Below, piece after piece: positions 51,398 to 59,649 of a DNA stretch of 64,000 nucleotides. The notes under the pieces were generated by a model that did no database searches, was not told where the DNA came from, and saw only the letters and a list, made by a program, of their open reading frames with translations. The position numbers were made by a program, and so were the translations under genes. The DNA comes from Vibrio sp. 16 (GTDB taxonomy: Bacteria > Pseudomonadota > Gammaproteobacteria > Enterobacterales > Vibrionaceae), in the NCBI RefSeq assembly GCF_963681195.1, contig NZ_OY808998.1, forward strand, positions 186,001 through 250,000, given 5' to 3'. Each line of letters begins with the position of its first letter. The stretch's first letter is position 1.

Positions 51398-52873
51398 CTA
51401 TGAGCTCATAGAAGGCGTAAGGGATTGCGACTCTGAAACTTGCCTCATTGCGTGAGCGATGTCTTCCGCTTCGGTACCTACAATCACCTGAAGATTATTG
51501 TTGCCCATTTTCACCACACCAAGCGCACCAATCGATTTCAACGTCTCTTCGTTCACGACTGACATATCATTGAGTGTTAATCGTAAACGAGTGATACAAG
51601 AATCGATCGTTGCCAGATTCGCTAGTCCGCCTAGCGCTTTGACGTATTGCAACGCTTTTTCATTGCTGGTTGCTTCATTGCCTTGCTCGACCTGCACATC
51701 TTCACGACCCGGTGTTTTGAGGTCAAATTTTAAGATGGCAAAACGGAACACAAAGTAATACATCGCACCGAAACAAAGACCTTGCAAAATCAACATGTAA
51801 GGTTTGTTGGCCAACGGCAAATTGAACGACAACACAAAGTCAATTAAGCCGCCGCTGAAGGTGAAGCCCGCGATCCACTGCATACTTGCAGCAATGTAGA
51901 GTGATAGCGCCGCTAAAAGAGCGTGGATGACGTACAAAACAGGCGCAACGAACATAAACGCAAACTCAATCGGCTCTGTGACACCGGTCAGAATCGCAGT
52001 TAGTGCAGATGCGCCCAAAATGCCGCCAACTTTCTTTTTGTTTTCAGGCTTCGCGCAGTGATACATCGCCAAACATGCAGCTGGCAGACCGTAGCCCATC
52101 ACAGGGAAAAAGCCACCTTGATAGATGCCCGTTACACCGAGTTCACCGGTACCCGACCAGAATTTACTGATGTCATTGATCCCCACTAAGTCAAAAATGA
52201 AGACTTGGTTAAGGGCATGATGCAAGCCAATCGGAATCAAGAGTCGGTTAAAGAAACCATACAAACCAGCCCCTGTCGCGCCAAGCTCGGAAATCGCGAT
52301 ACCGAAGTCCACCAGTGCGCCGTAGACAACAGGCCATACATAAACCATGACAAGACTTATGGTGATCGCAGTAAGAGAGGTAACAATAGGGACGAATCGT
52401 CGACCACCAAAGAAGCCAAGTGCAGCTGGAAGCTTGATTGTATGAAAACGGTTATACAGCGTCGCAGCCACGATACCCATCATGATCCCAGTAAAGGCAC
52501 TCACCGCCGCTTTCGATGCAATGACCTCGGATGAAGACATCTGATCGACAGGTACGCCCGTTATCTGTGATATCACGGCAACATTGCCTACAATCATCTC
52601 GATAATCAGTAACCCAAGCAATCCCGACAAAGCAGCCGCACCATTGTTATCCTTGGCAAGCCCGTATGCGACACCAACCGCAAACAACCAAGCTTGGTTG
52701 TCCATAATGCCCTTACCGCCGTATACGAGTATTGTTGCGAGCGCACTGTTCGCCCCCCAGCCCGCTGGGTCTATCGCGTAGCCCAAACCCAGCATTAAGC
52801 CACCCGCAGGTAGCACGGCAATTGGCACCATCAACGCCTTGCCGATTTTTTGTAAGTAACCGAGTATATTCAC
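51398..52873 (-). CDS. PTS transporter subunit IIBC, glucose/N-acetylglucosamine family
   Basis: A 491-residue protein starting at GTG 52873, with GAGG eight bases upstream. The IIC domain (residues 1-375) has PIAVLPAGGLMLGLG, GLHHALNQVFIFDL and GVTEPIEFAFMFVAPVLY. The IIB domain follows at about 405-480, with the phosphocysteine in IDSCITRLRL. There is no IIA domain here or nearby, so phosphate must come from a IIA (such as Crr) encoded elsewhere. It imports and phosphorylates a hexose or amino sugar; N-acetylglucosamine is plausible but unproven. Confidence 0.9.
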   Translation of the reverse strand: MNILGYLQKIGKALMVPIAVLPAGGLMLGLGYAIDPAGWGANSALATILVYGGKGIMDNQAWLFAVGVAYGLAKDNNGAAALSGLLGLLIIEMIVGNVAVISQITGVPVDQMSSSEVIASKAAVSAFTGIMMGIVAATLYNRFHTIKLPAALGFFGGRRFVPIVTSLTAITISLVMVYVWPVVYGALVDFGIAISELGATGAGLYGFFNRLLIPIGLHHALNQVFIFDLVGINDISKFWSGTGELGVTGIYQGGFFPVMGYGLPAACLAMYHCAKPENKKKVGGILGASALTAILTGVTEPIEFAFMFVAPVLYVIHALLAALSLYIAASMQWIAGFTFSGGLIDFVLSFNLPLANKPYMLILQGLCFGAMYYFVFRFAILKFDLKTPGREDVQVEQGNEATSNEKALQYVKALGGLANLATIDSCITRLRLTLNDMSVVNEETLKSIGALGVVKMGNNNLQVIVGTEAEDIAHAMRQVSESQSLTPSMSS

Positions 52874-52965
52874 CTTTTGTCCTCTTGGTTAATTGTTATG
52901 AATCTAGAATAACCAAGTGAGGATTAAGCCTCGATTGAGGGAAGATTAAGGTTTGTTAATGTAGT

Positions 52966-53400
52966 TTAAACTTCTGAATTTGATGATGAATTAAAAGAGA
53001 ACATCCTAACTTCATCACGGGGCTGCCACCCTTGGGATTGATAAAATGCCTGCGCCTTTGGGTTGTCATTGGCGACAAATAAATGGGTTTTCGCAATCCC
53101 TATCTGTGCAAGCGCGTTAATGGATAACGAAACCAGATGTTTACCGATACCGCTGCCCCTTTCTTCATTGCTCACCGCGAGGTGTTGCAAGTAACCTCGT
53201 CGACCATCAGTACCCACAAGCACGCAGCCAACGATAACTTTGTCTTTTTGGGCGATGTAACTTAGCCCCGGATTTCGAACTAGGTACTGTGAAATACTCT
53301 GCTTTGAGTCAGCGCCTCGGAGTAGCATGTGCTCGGTTTCACGCCATAGCGCTGCGACTTGGGCGTAATCGGAAATATCCATTTCTCGGTAGGTGATCAT
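52966..53400 (-). CDS. GNAT family N-acetyltransferase
   Basis: A 144-residue protein with AAGGA before ATG at 53400. The acetyl-CoA-binding loop is VSNEERGSGIGKHLVSLSINA, and NDNPKAQAFYQSQGW is the typical final strand region. It resembles RimI/PhnO-type enzymes by layout, but no substrate can be named. It is 92 bp upstream of the PTS gene, same strand. Confidence 0.88.
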   Translation of the reverse strand: MITYREMDISDYAQVAALWRETEHMLLRGADSKQSISQYLVRNPGLSYIAQKDKVIVGCVLVGTDGRRGYLQHLAVSNEERGSGIGKHLVSLSINALAQIGIAKTHLFVANDNPKAQAFYQSQGWQPRDEVRMFSFNSSSNSEV

Positions 53401-53523
53401 AGTGTTCCTTGTCTTTTAATGACTCTCTGTAACGTGTTGTTTTCTCAATCGATTAGACGTGTGTTTGAAAGAATACAACGAGAGAAAAGAAGAGAACAGT
53501 ATGTTGGCATCAGGAATACTTTG

Positions 53524-53546
53524 CCAGCCCCTAGAGCAGGGGCTGG
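53524..53546 (-). terminator. GC-rich hairpin after the chemoreceptor gene
   Basis: CCAGCCCCT / AGGGGCTGG with loop AGAGC is a 9-bp perfect stem located 23 bases past the chemoreceptor stop (minus strand). The following bases on that strand (CAAAGT) are not a good T-tract, so it may be a weak or Rho-assisted end. Confidence 0.6.
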
Positions 53547-53569
53547 TTTAGGAAGATTAAGACTCTAGG

Positions 53570-55462
53570 TTACCTTAGTTTAAAATTGGCAACTTGACGC
53601 TTCAAATCATCATTGGTGTCATTGAGCCGCTCAGCCGCTTGAACCGTTTGCTGACCACTGCTGACTAAGGCTTCAACGATATCTCGAATCGACAGCATGT
53701 TACGGCTTAGCTCTTCTGCCACCGTACTTTGCTCTTCGGTTGCTGCCGCTATTTGAGTGCTGACATCATCGATCTCATTGACCGAGTTACTCATCACTTT
53801 CAGGCTTTGAGAGACTTCTGAGGTTTTATCCGCCGTCTCTTGGCATTGATTCTTGGTCGCCGTCATCGCCGTCACCACCGTTTCTGTCCCGCTCAATAGT
53901 TGGCTCAGCATATCGGAGATTTCCATGGTGCTGTTTTGCGTTCTTCCTGCCAGTGCTCGTACTTCATCCGCAACAACAGCGAAACCGCGCCCCTGCTCTC
54001 CCGCTCGCGCTGCTTCAATCGCCGCATTGAGCGCAAGCAAGTTTGTTTGCTCAGAAATTTCGCCAATCACACTAAGAACGTTACTGATCTTATTCGCATC
54101 TTGATTCATGGTCATAATGCTGTTGGACATCTCTTCAACTTCAGTGACTAGCGCACTCACCGTATCTACCGCATTGTTGACGATAGCCAATGATGATTGT
54201 GCCTCTTTGCTCGCTTCCTCGGTAATACGGTTCGATTGAGTCACGTTTTCAGCAACGTTGCGCGCACTTTCGCTCATTTCAGTAATTGCGGTGACCACTT
54301 GCTCTGTTTCCTGAGAATGAGATAACAACTTCGCTTCGTTGTCGCGTGCCGTTGATCCAAGCTGACTCACACTCACCGAAATATTTTGACTCGCATCGGA
54401 GATGTGCAACATCATCTCTTGCAGGTTGGCAACAAACTGGTTAAACCCAGCACTCATTTGCGCCAAATCATCATCCCCTTCAACCGCGAGTCGTTGGGTT
54501 AGGTCGCCATTACCCTGAGAAAGGTCCAATACAGCGCGTTTCAGCTTGAGTAAAGGACGATAAGCGTAACGCAAAATAAAGAAGATAGCGCCGCAACTCG
54601 CGAGTAGCAGTATAAATCCTGTCGTAAATGACTCGTACATCGCGCTGTAAACTGGGGTCAGTGCTGTGGCCTGATCCACAAACACCATCAACGTCCAATA
54701 CATGCCCGGCGCTAAGTTGACCCGCTCGAAGTAACCATCAAATTGAATACCTAAATAAGGGAACGTCATATGACCCGATTCTTGTGAAAAGAACATGCGT
54801 TCCATTTCTTGAAAGTTAGGGCTGATTTGTGACGGTGTTCTGCCTATATCCGATGGGTCGTCACTGGCAAAGAAGACCGCATTTCTATCCGTGAGGGTTG
54901 CCGCCCCACCAGCAAAACGCAGATTGCTCACGGCGGTAATGATCTCTCCCAGTTGGATGTCGCCAAGCAATACCCCGACAAACTGACCGCCATCCATGAC
55001 TGGCATCGTAACGCTGATCACTTTCTGATTGGTAACCTGATCTTGATAAATATCAGTGAGCGTCACTCCACCTTTGGCACGAGCCGCTTTGTACCAATCT
55101 CGCGTCCTGAAATCGTACTTAGTGCCGTCGATAGACATATAAGCTCGGCCATCTTCGTACGTCATGATCACATTCGACAATTGACTGCTTTGCGCCAAAA
55201 TAGTCACCAACCTTTGATTGGCTTCATCACTCAACTGCGAATTAAAACTGTCTGCTCCATTTTCTATCGCCGTGATCTTTTGCTTCATCATTTGCTCAAG
55301 TTCTGCGACATGAAAACTCAGTTTGTCCGACGTTTTAGCTACCAAACCTGTGACCATTTTGTCGCGCATTGCTAAAATATTGAGCGTTCCAAGAACAATC
55401 AATGACACAGCCAGCAAACTACCTACACCTAGGTATATTCTTGATTTAAAGCCTAAATTCAT
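53570..55462 (-). CDS. Methyl-accepting chemotaxis protein with double Cache domain
   Basis: ATG at 55462 ([12 protein letters not shown]) has GGAG six bases before it; an upstream GTG is less likely. The 630-residue protein has helix 1 at 12-35, a dCache_1 periplasmic sensor (about 40-275; [50 protein letters not shown]), helix 2, HAMP and the signalling domain with the [20 protein letters not shown] tip. The DFRTRDWY...D pattern resembles amine or amino-acid Cache sensors, which would suit vibrio amino-acid chemotaxis, but the ligand is inferred only. Confidence 0.94.
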   Translation of the reverse strand: MNLGFKSRIYLGVGSLLAVSLIVLGTLNILAMRDKMVTGLVAKTSDKLSFHVAELEQMMKQKITAIENGADSFNSQLSDEANQRLVTILAQSSQLSNVIMTYEDGRAYMSIDGTKYDFRTRDWYKAARAKGGVTLTDIYQDQVTNQKVISVTMPVMDGGQFVGVLLGDIQLGEIITAVSNLRFAGGAATLTDRNAVFFASDDPSDIGRTPSQISPNFQEMERMFFSQESGHMTFPYLGIQFDGYFERVNLAPGMYWTLMVFVDQATALTPVYSAMYESFTTGFILLLASCGAIFFILRYAYRPLLKLKRAVLDLSQGNGDLTQRLAVEGDDDLAQMSAGFNQFVANLQEMMLHISDASQNISVSVSQLGSTARDNEAKLLSHSQETEQVVTAITEMSESARNVAENVTQSNRITEEASKEAQSSLAIVNNAVDTVSALVTEVEEMSNSIMTMNQDANKISNVLSVIGEISEQTNLLALNAAIEAARAGEQGRGFAVVADEVRALAGRTQNSTMEISDMLSQLLSGTETVVTAMTATKNQCQETADKTSEVSQSLKVMSNSVNEIDDVSTQIAAATEEQSTVAEELSRNMLSIRDIVEALVSSGQQTVQAAERLNDTNDDLKRQVANFKLR

Positions 55463-55869
55463 AGCCAACTCCACTCACCTCATGAGCCGTTTCAGAGTTA
55501 GGTACGATTGCCAGTCATTTTAATTAGTACCGTGCAGTACACGCTGTATACCGGTCAACCTTCCCTAGCCAACACTGAGCCACCAAACAAATTACGCAAC
55601 CCAATGCCTATAACTACGTTTAGTGTCCATCTGGCAAATATTCAACATTCAATCGATAATTTGGCGAAATAATTCTCACTACTAACTTTAAACTCATTTA
55701 AATAGCGAATAATTGCGCGCAGCGACACGATTTAACATCTTACCAATTTGGAATCCAGATCACTGTCTATAGTCACCTATACACGACATATCGTGTTGGC
55801 TAGGTGGCGAAAAATGGCTCTCGCCACTTGTTCCTGAGACAAAAATAGAATCAATCTTGGAGCAAAAAT
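55463..55869. promoter_or_regulatory. 407-bp gap upstream of the PLP decarboxylase, with two hairpins
   Basis: No gene is seen. Next to the decarboxylase lie two perfect inverted repeats: ACACGA-CATA-TCGTGT at 55781-55796 and GTGGCGA / TCGCCAC at 55804-55827 (10-base loop). Both would be in the mRNA leader if transcription starts upstream of 55780. Both divergent promoters must lie in this gap. Confidence 0.55.
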
Positions 55870-57783
55870 ATGAGTGACAACAAAGAAATAGAGTACGGAC
55901 CTAAGCGAATCCCTTGGGAGCATCAAGTCCCTGACTTCGCCAAAGAGAGGATCTCGCCTCCATCGGCGGATCCCATTCAAGTTTACGCAGAGCGAAATTA
56001 CGATTTTCACTACACCGAGCAAGCCATCAATGGATTTGATGTCGAGCTCCCCCCCTCTGGCCAAAGCTGCCAAGAACAAAACAGTGTTTACGAACAAATC
56101 CTTGCGTACGTTGACTCACAAAAAGAGCGCTTTTTAGGCTATCAAACCGAAGAGAATATCAGCTATAAAACTCGACTCGCCCCCTTTCTTAACGTAAGCC
56201 TAAACAATGTTGGCGATCCCTTTGTTAACGGTAACTACACCATCAACTCTAAGTGTGTCGAACGCTCAGTGCTCGACTATTACGCATCACTTTGGAATGC
56301 TACTTGGCCCTCACAAGGTCCTTACATCGACGAAAATGGAAACTTTCAAAAAGGGGTTGGAGACAGCTATTGGGGTTATGTACTCACAATGGGAAGCACC
56401 GAAGGAAACCTGTATGGAATGCTCAACGCTCGAGACTATCTAAGCGGCGTGATGTTACTTGAAGAAGAAATCCGCGCAGAGACAGACAAAGGCGAAACCA
56501 TCTGCAACAATCAGGTCTACGCTCACTACCCTAAAACCCCACAACACAAACCCAACGCCTATACACCCGTGGCGTTTTTCTCAGAAGATACCCACTACTC
56601 GATCGTAAAAGCGATGGCGGTCGAGAAGATCGAAACATTTGGCGATCTTGGCAATCGACTCTACCCCGATGACAACCCTGTTAACCCTGGTCAACCTTGG
56701 CCCATGGAAGTGGAATCTGAAGGACCAACCGAGACACTACCTGCGGGCTCTGGTGCAATCGATGTGGATAAACTCATCGCGTACGTCTCATTTTTCGCTT
56801 CCAAAGGCTATCCTATTTTGATTGTTCTTAACTGCGGAACCACATTTAAGGGCGCTTACGATGATGTAGACACCATTACCCAACGGCTAGAGCCCATCTT
56901 GAAAGAACACGACCTGTGGGAGCGCGAGGTGCTTGTTGACCCTGACGATCCAACCAGCGGATATGAAAAACGAACAGGTTACTGGCTGCACATCGATGGC
57001 GCACTAGGCGGAAGCTACGTACCCTTTATTAAAATGGCAAAAGAGAGTGGCCGTTACCGAACCTTCTTTGGTGGAAATAACGGCTACACAGGTCCAAACT
57101 TCGACTTTTCTAACCCTATGGTGCACTCAATTGTTACCAGCGGACACAAATGGCCAGGCGCGCCTTGGCCAACCGGTGTCTATATGACCAAGCAAAAATA
57201 CATGGTCTCACCGCCGGATGATCCAGAGTACATTGGCTCTCCAGACACAACATTTGCTGGGTCACGAAATGGGCTTTCGCCGCTGGTTCTATGGGAATAC
57301 TTCGCGAGAAACAGCTTTACCGACCAAATGAAAATGACGATGCGAGCCCAAGAGATGGCGCTTTATGCCCATAGTAAGCTCACTGAAGTTGCCAAGTACT
57401 GGGACGAAAAGTTCAAGGATGATGAAAACGTCTCTTTTCCGAAGAAACTTTGGTTACAAAGAACGCCACTGTCATTGTCGCTGATTTTCTGTCAACCCAA
57501 CGAAGAGATCATCTTCAGATACTCGCTGGCGAAAGAAAGCACCACGGTAAAAGTGGAGAGAGATGGCAAGCTCGAAGATGAAGTGCGTCATTACGTCCAC
57601 CTCTTTACGATGTGGGATGTTGATGAGCAACTGATTGATAATCTTTGTCAGGATTTGATGCAAGATGATGCGTTCAACCCCGACCTATTCCCTAAGGTAA
57701 CCAGTCAGAAGTTGCACAAAGCGCGTGTTAAGAATTCACTTCGTCAGGTGCGTTTGCCTCTCAAAGGACGTTCTTTCCGCTAA
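55870..57783 (+). CDS. Group II PLP-dependent decarboxylase, large (histidine decarboxylase-like)
   Basis: A 637-residue protein, longer than the usual 380-480 residues of bacterial histidine decarboxylases. PLP-site motifs are GSTEGNLYGMLNARDYL, HIDGALGGSY (PLP aspartate), and the Schiff-base lysine in TSGHKWPGAPWPTG. A long insertion around residues 200-300 separates these from the family core. It probably decarboxylates an amino acid such as histidine. No amino-acid/amine antiporter is adjacent, unlike acid-resistance decarboxylases. GGAG lies seven bases before ATG. Confidence 0.85.
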   Translation: MSDNKEIEYGPKRIPWEHQVPDFAKERISPPSADPIQVYAERNYDFHYTEQAINGFDVELPPSGQSCQEQNSVYEQILAYVDSQKERFLGYQTEENISYKTRLAPFLNVSLNNVGDPFVNGNYTINSKCVERSVLDYYASLWNATWPSQGPYIDENGNFQKGVGDSYWGYVLTMGSTEGNLYGMLNARDYLSGVMLLEEEIRAETDKGETICNNQVYAHYPKTPQHKPNAYTPVAFFSEDTHYSIVKAMAVEKIETFGDLGNRLYPDDNPVNPGQPWPMEVESEGPTETLPAGSGAIDVDKLIAYVSFFASKGYPILIVLNCGTTFKGAYDDVDTITQRLEPILKEHDLWEREVLVDPDDPTSGYEKRTGYWLHIDGALGGSYVPFIKMAKESGRYRTFFGGNNGYTGPNFDFSNPMVHSIVTSGHKWPGAPWPTGVYMTKQKYMVSPPDDPEYIGSPDTTFAGSRNGLSPLVLWEYFARNSFTDQMKMTMRAQEMALYAHSKLTEVAKYWDEKFKDDENVSFPKKLWLQRTPLSLSLIFCQPNEEIIFRYSLAKESTTVKVERDGKLEDEVRHYVHLFTMWDVDEQLIDNLCQDLMQDDAFNPDLFPKVTSQKLHKARVKNSLRQVRLPLKGRSFR

Positions 57784-57793
57784 GTGACAACAC

Positions 57794-57827
57794 AGACCTC
57801 TTGTCGCCTTACAACAAGAGGTCTTTG
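57794..57827 (+). terminator. Terminator of the PLP decarboxylase gene
   Basis: An 11-bp perfect stem (AGACCTCTTGT / ACAAGAGGTCT) with 9-base loop, ten bases after the stop; a short T-run follows. Confidence 0.8.
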
Positions 57828-57839
57828 CCCATCTTCAAA

Positions 57840-57853
57840 TTGATTTAGATCAA
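57840..57853. promoter_or_regulatory. Perfect FNR-consensus site
   Basis: TTGATTTAGATCAA fits TTGAT-N4-ATCAA at all ten specified positions. As a CRP site it would match only about 6 of 10, so FNR is the better reading. It lies 28 bases upstream of a second palindrome and about 46 bases upstream of the transcription start I propose near 57893. Confidence 0.7.
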
Positions 57854-57867
57854 CAGAAAGTCAATTA

Positions 57868-57880
57868 TTGATCACATCAA
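57868..57880. promoter_or_regulatory. Second FNR-like palindrome with 3-base spacer
   Basis: TTGATCACATCAA has the FNR half-sites TTGAT and ATCAA, but with spacer CAC (3 instead of 4). It abuts TAGAAT (57881-57886), a good -10 element. A protein bound here could block or adjust that promoter. Confidence 0.5.
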
Positions 57881-57892
57881 TAGAATGCGTCA

Positions 57893-57988
57893 TTTCGAGA
57901 GAAGCTGGGTTTATCGTTTGAAGATTAGAGAGTTATCCAACTGAGTGTGCAGTCCAATGGACTAAACGAAAGTTTAGGTGGTTTTTTT
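57893..57988 (+). ncRNA. Candidate small RNA under FNR-type control
   Basis: A -10 element TAGAAT at 57881-57886 predicts a start near 57893. A hairpin with CTAAAC / GTTTAG and GAAA tetraloop, closed further by CCA / TGG, is followed by T7 at 57982-57988. The product would be about 95 bases. No ORF lies in it. It could instead be the 5' leader of the small protein gene that starts at 58059. Proposed from layout alone; no homologue is recognised. Confidence 0.45.
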
Positions 57989-58058
57989 GCACATAGATAA
58001 ACTGGCTATCACTGTCTAAGCTTTACCTCAATGTTTACCAAAGTTGGAGGGACTCCTT

Positions 58059-58295
58059 TTGGATAAGTTACTCACATCTGCATTTCATGCAAAACGTCGC
58101 ACGGAAGTGACAAGCTTGTTTGCAAGTGAAGGTTATAAGATTGCCATGACAGATTTTGATGATGTCATTTTCGAAAGAGCCAGCGTTCAAGTGCACTGCC
58201 ACTTTGATCGCTCTGCATCGATAGAGACCATCTCGATTACTGACGAGGTTCATCACGAATCACACAGTATCCTAGATGATCTCACCGCAGCCTAA
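58059..58295 (+). CDS. Small protein of unknown function
   Basis: A 78-residue ORF with TTG start at 58059 (LDKLLTSAFHAKRRTEV), GGAGG eight bases upstream; a longer TTG start 15 bases earlier overlaps that ribosome site. The composition is soluble, with four His and several Asp and Glu (HCHFDRS, DEVHHESHSILDDL). I know no family. Its leader contains the FNR-like sites and a candidate small RNA. A GGAG / CTCC pairing could hide the ribosome site. Confidence 0.7.
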   Translation: MDKLLTSAFHAKRRTEVTSLFASEGYKIAMTDFDDVIFERASVQVHCHFDRSASIETISITDEVHHESHSILDDLTAA

Positions 58296-58330
58296 CGGAT
58301 AAGATTCTCCGCCGCACTTGAGTAATAACT

Positions 58331-58387
58331 AAAAAGCCATCGTATTAACCGGCTGCTTCAAACCAGTTAGGGGACGATGGCTCTTAC
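58331..58387 (+). terminator. Terminator of the 78-residue protein gene; rest of the gap
   Basis: AGCCATCGT / ACGATGGCT form a 9-bp stem enclosing a 30-base loop with partial inner pairing, preceded by A5 and followed by CTTACTT. The 365-bp gap from 58296 to 58660 shows nothing else beyond the promoter region of the next gene. Confidence 0.65.
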
Positions 58388-58660
58388 TTATTCAGCAACA
58401 CATTTATGTCAAATACAATATAGTTCGATATTTTTAAGAAAGCCGTCTAACACTCAGTAGTGACCTTCATCTCAGCCACCAGCGCATTGCTTTCTTACTA
58501 TTCCCACTATCTATCGCTCACACCCAGCCTATTTAGCGTGCAAACACCGCCACCGTTAGTGCTGTTTCGTTATTTGGAATAGCATACAAACATTCAAATT
58601 TCACTGGATTCCTTGCAATAAAACACTGTATTATTAGAACAACGTTTGCGAGGACACCCT

Positions 58661-59278
58661 ATGAAAATCATCATATTGCATGGACTCTATATGCATGGAA
58701 TGGTCATGCAGCCTCTGAGTCGAAAGCTACGCAGTTATGGCTATAGAACAAAAGTCCTGACCTACAATAGCGTTGCGATCAATCAACACCGTTTGTTTAG
58801 TATGATCGACAATGCGCTCAGTCCAACAATGCCAAATATACTTGTCGGACACAGTCTGGGCGGTTTGGTGATCAAACAATACCTGCAATCTCGCCATCCA
58901 AGCACCACCAAAATTTCACACGTAGTGACCATAGGATCGCCGCTTAGAGGCGCCTCGATTGTGACTCGCTTACAAGAACTTGGCATGGGCACATTACTAG
59001 GCAATTCCCCTCACTTTGGACTCAGCGAGCATCATGACGAATGGTCTTATCCGCAAAAGCTCGGCAGCATTGCTGGTACCTTGCCTATTGGTGCTCGAGC
59101 CCTACTGTTGATGGACAGACGGCTTCCTTCAGACGGTACGGTCACGGTTGAAGAAACTAAGATCCGCGGAATGACGGATCACATAGAGACGCCAAAAAGC
59201 CACACTAGCTTGATTTACAGTACTTTCGTACCCGACCAAATACACCACTTTATTGAAAACGACGTGTTTCAGCACTAA
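58661..59278 (+). CDS. Alpha/beta hydrolase, lipase-like
   Basis: The start at 58661 (MKIIILHGLYMHG) has GAGG seven bases upstream; an upstream ATG gives five extra residues. The 205-residue protein has the oxyanion HGLYMHG, the nucleophile elbow VGHSLGGLVIKQYL and a late histidine in KSHTSLIYS. GSPLRGASIV resembles PGAP1/triacylglycerol lipase-like folds. There is no signal peptide, so a cytoplasmic esterase is likely. The substrate is unknown. Confidence 0.87.
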   Translation: MKIIILHGLYMHGMVMQPLSRKLRSYGYRTKVLTYNSVAINQHRLFSMIDNALSPTMPNILVGHSLGGLVIKQYLQSRHPSTTKISHVVTIGSPLRGASIVTRLQELGMGTLLGNSPHFGLSEHHDEWSYPQKLGSIAGTLPIGARALLLMDRRLPSDGTVTVEETKIRGMTDHIETPKSHTSLIYSTFVPDQIHHFIENDVFQH

Positions 59279-59343
59279 CGCGTTGAAATCGCTTCAGATT
59301 AGATGTCGGCTGTCGACATGATTGAAATTCAACAGTATTAAAA

Positions 59344-59610
59344 ATGGTAAAATTATTTATGCGTAAAGACGTTGTCATCGGGTTGTTGTGTATGGCGATG
59401 AGTTTGCTTGGTGTCATTTTCGTGCTCGCAGGTGATTCACAAACTCCTGTCTCGCACTGGCCACTAGAAGCATTTGAAGGGCTGGTATTTTCTCTCGCGT
59501 GGGGGCTAGGTCTGTCTGACCTCAATGCTATTGTGTTAAGCCTCATGTTTATAAACCTGTTTGCCTTTATCGCCTTTGTGGTTGGGCGTCAGCTTTCAAG
59601 AAAACTATAA
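59344..59610 (+). CDS. Small membrane protein of unknown function
   Basis: An 88-residue protein with two or three hydrophobic segments (IGLLCMAMSLLGVIFVLAG, FEGLVFSLAWGLGLS, IVLSLMFINLFAFIAFVVG). The start is ATG 59344 or 59359; neither has a good ribosome site. I recognise no family. It lies 65 bp after the hydrolase gene and may be cotranscribed. A strong terminator follows. Confidence 0.65.
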   Translation: MVKLFMRKDVVIGLLCMAMSLLGVIFVLAGDSQTPVSHWPLEAFEGLVFSLAWGLGLSDLNAIVLSLMFINLFAFIAFVVGRQLSRKL

Positions 59611-59612
59611 AT

Positions 59613-59643
59613 AAAAACAGCCGCTTTGAGCGGCTGTTTTTGA
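59613..59643. terminator. Terminator between the small membrane protein and M16 genes
   Basis: A 12-bp stem (AAAACAGCCGCT / AGCGGCTGTTTT) with loop TTG and further T. It can serve both convergent genes. Confidence 0.92.
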
Positions 59644-59649
59644 TTCACA

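Noticed and set aside
52205..52534. 109-codon plus-strand ORF
   Set aside because: It is an antisense shadow of the PTS IIC region, with no protein-like pattern.
55777..56097. 106-codon minus-strand ORF
   Set aside because: It is opposite the first part of the PLP decarboxylase and covers its leader hairpins; no family features.
57840..57853. CRP site reading of the palindrome
   Set aside because: It matches the CRP half-sites at only about 6 of 10 positions, but the FNR consensus at 10 of 10.
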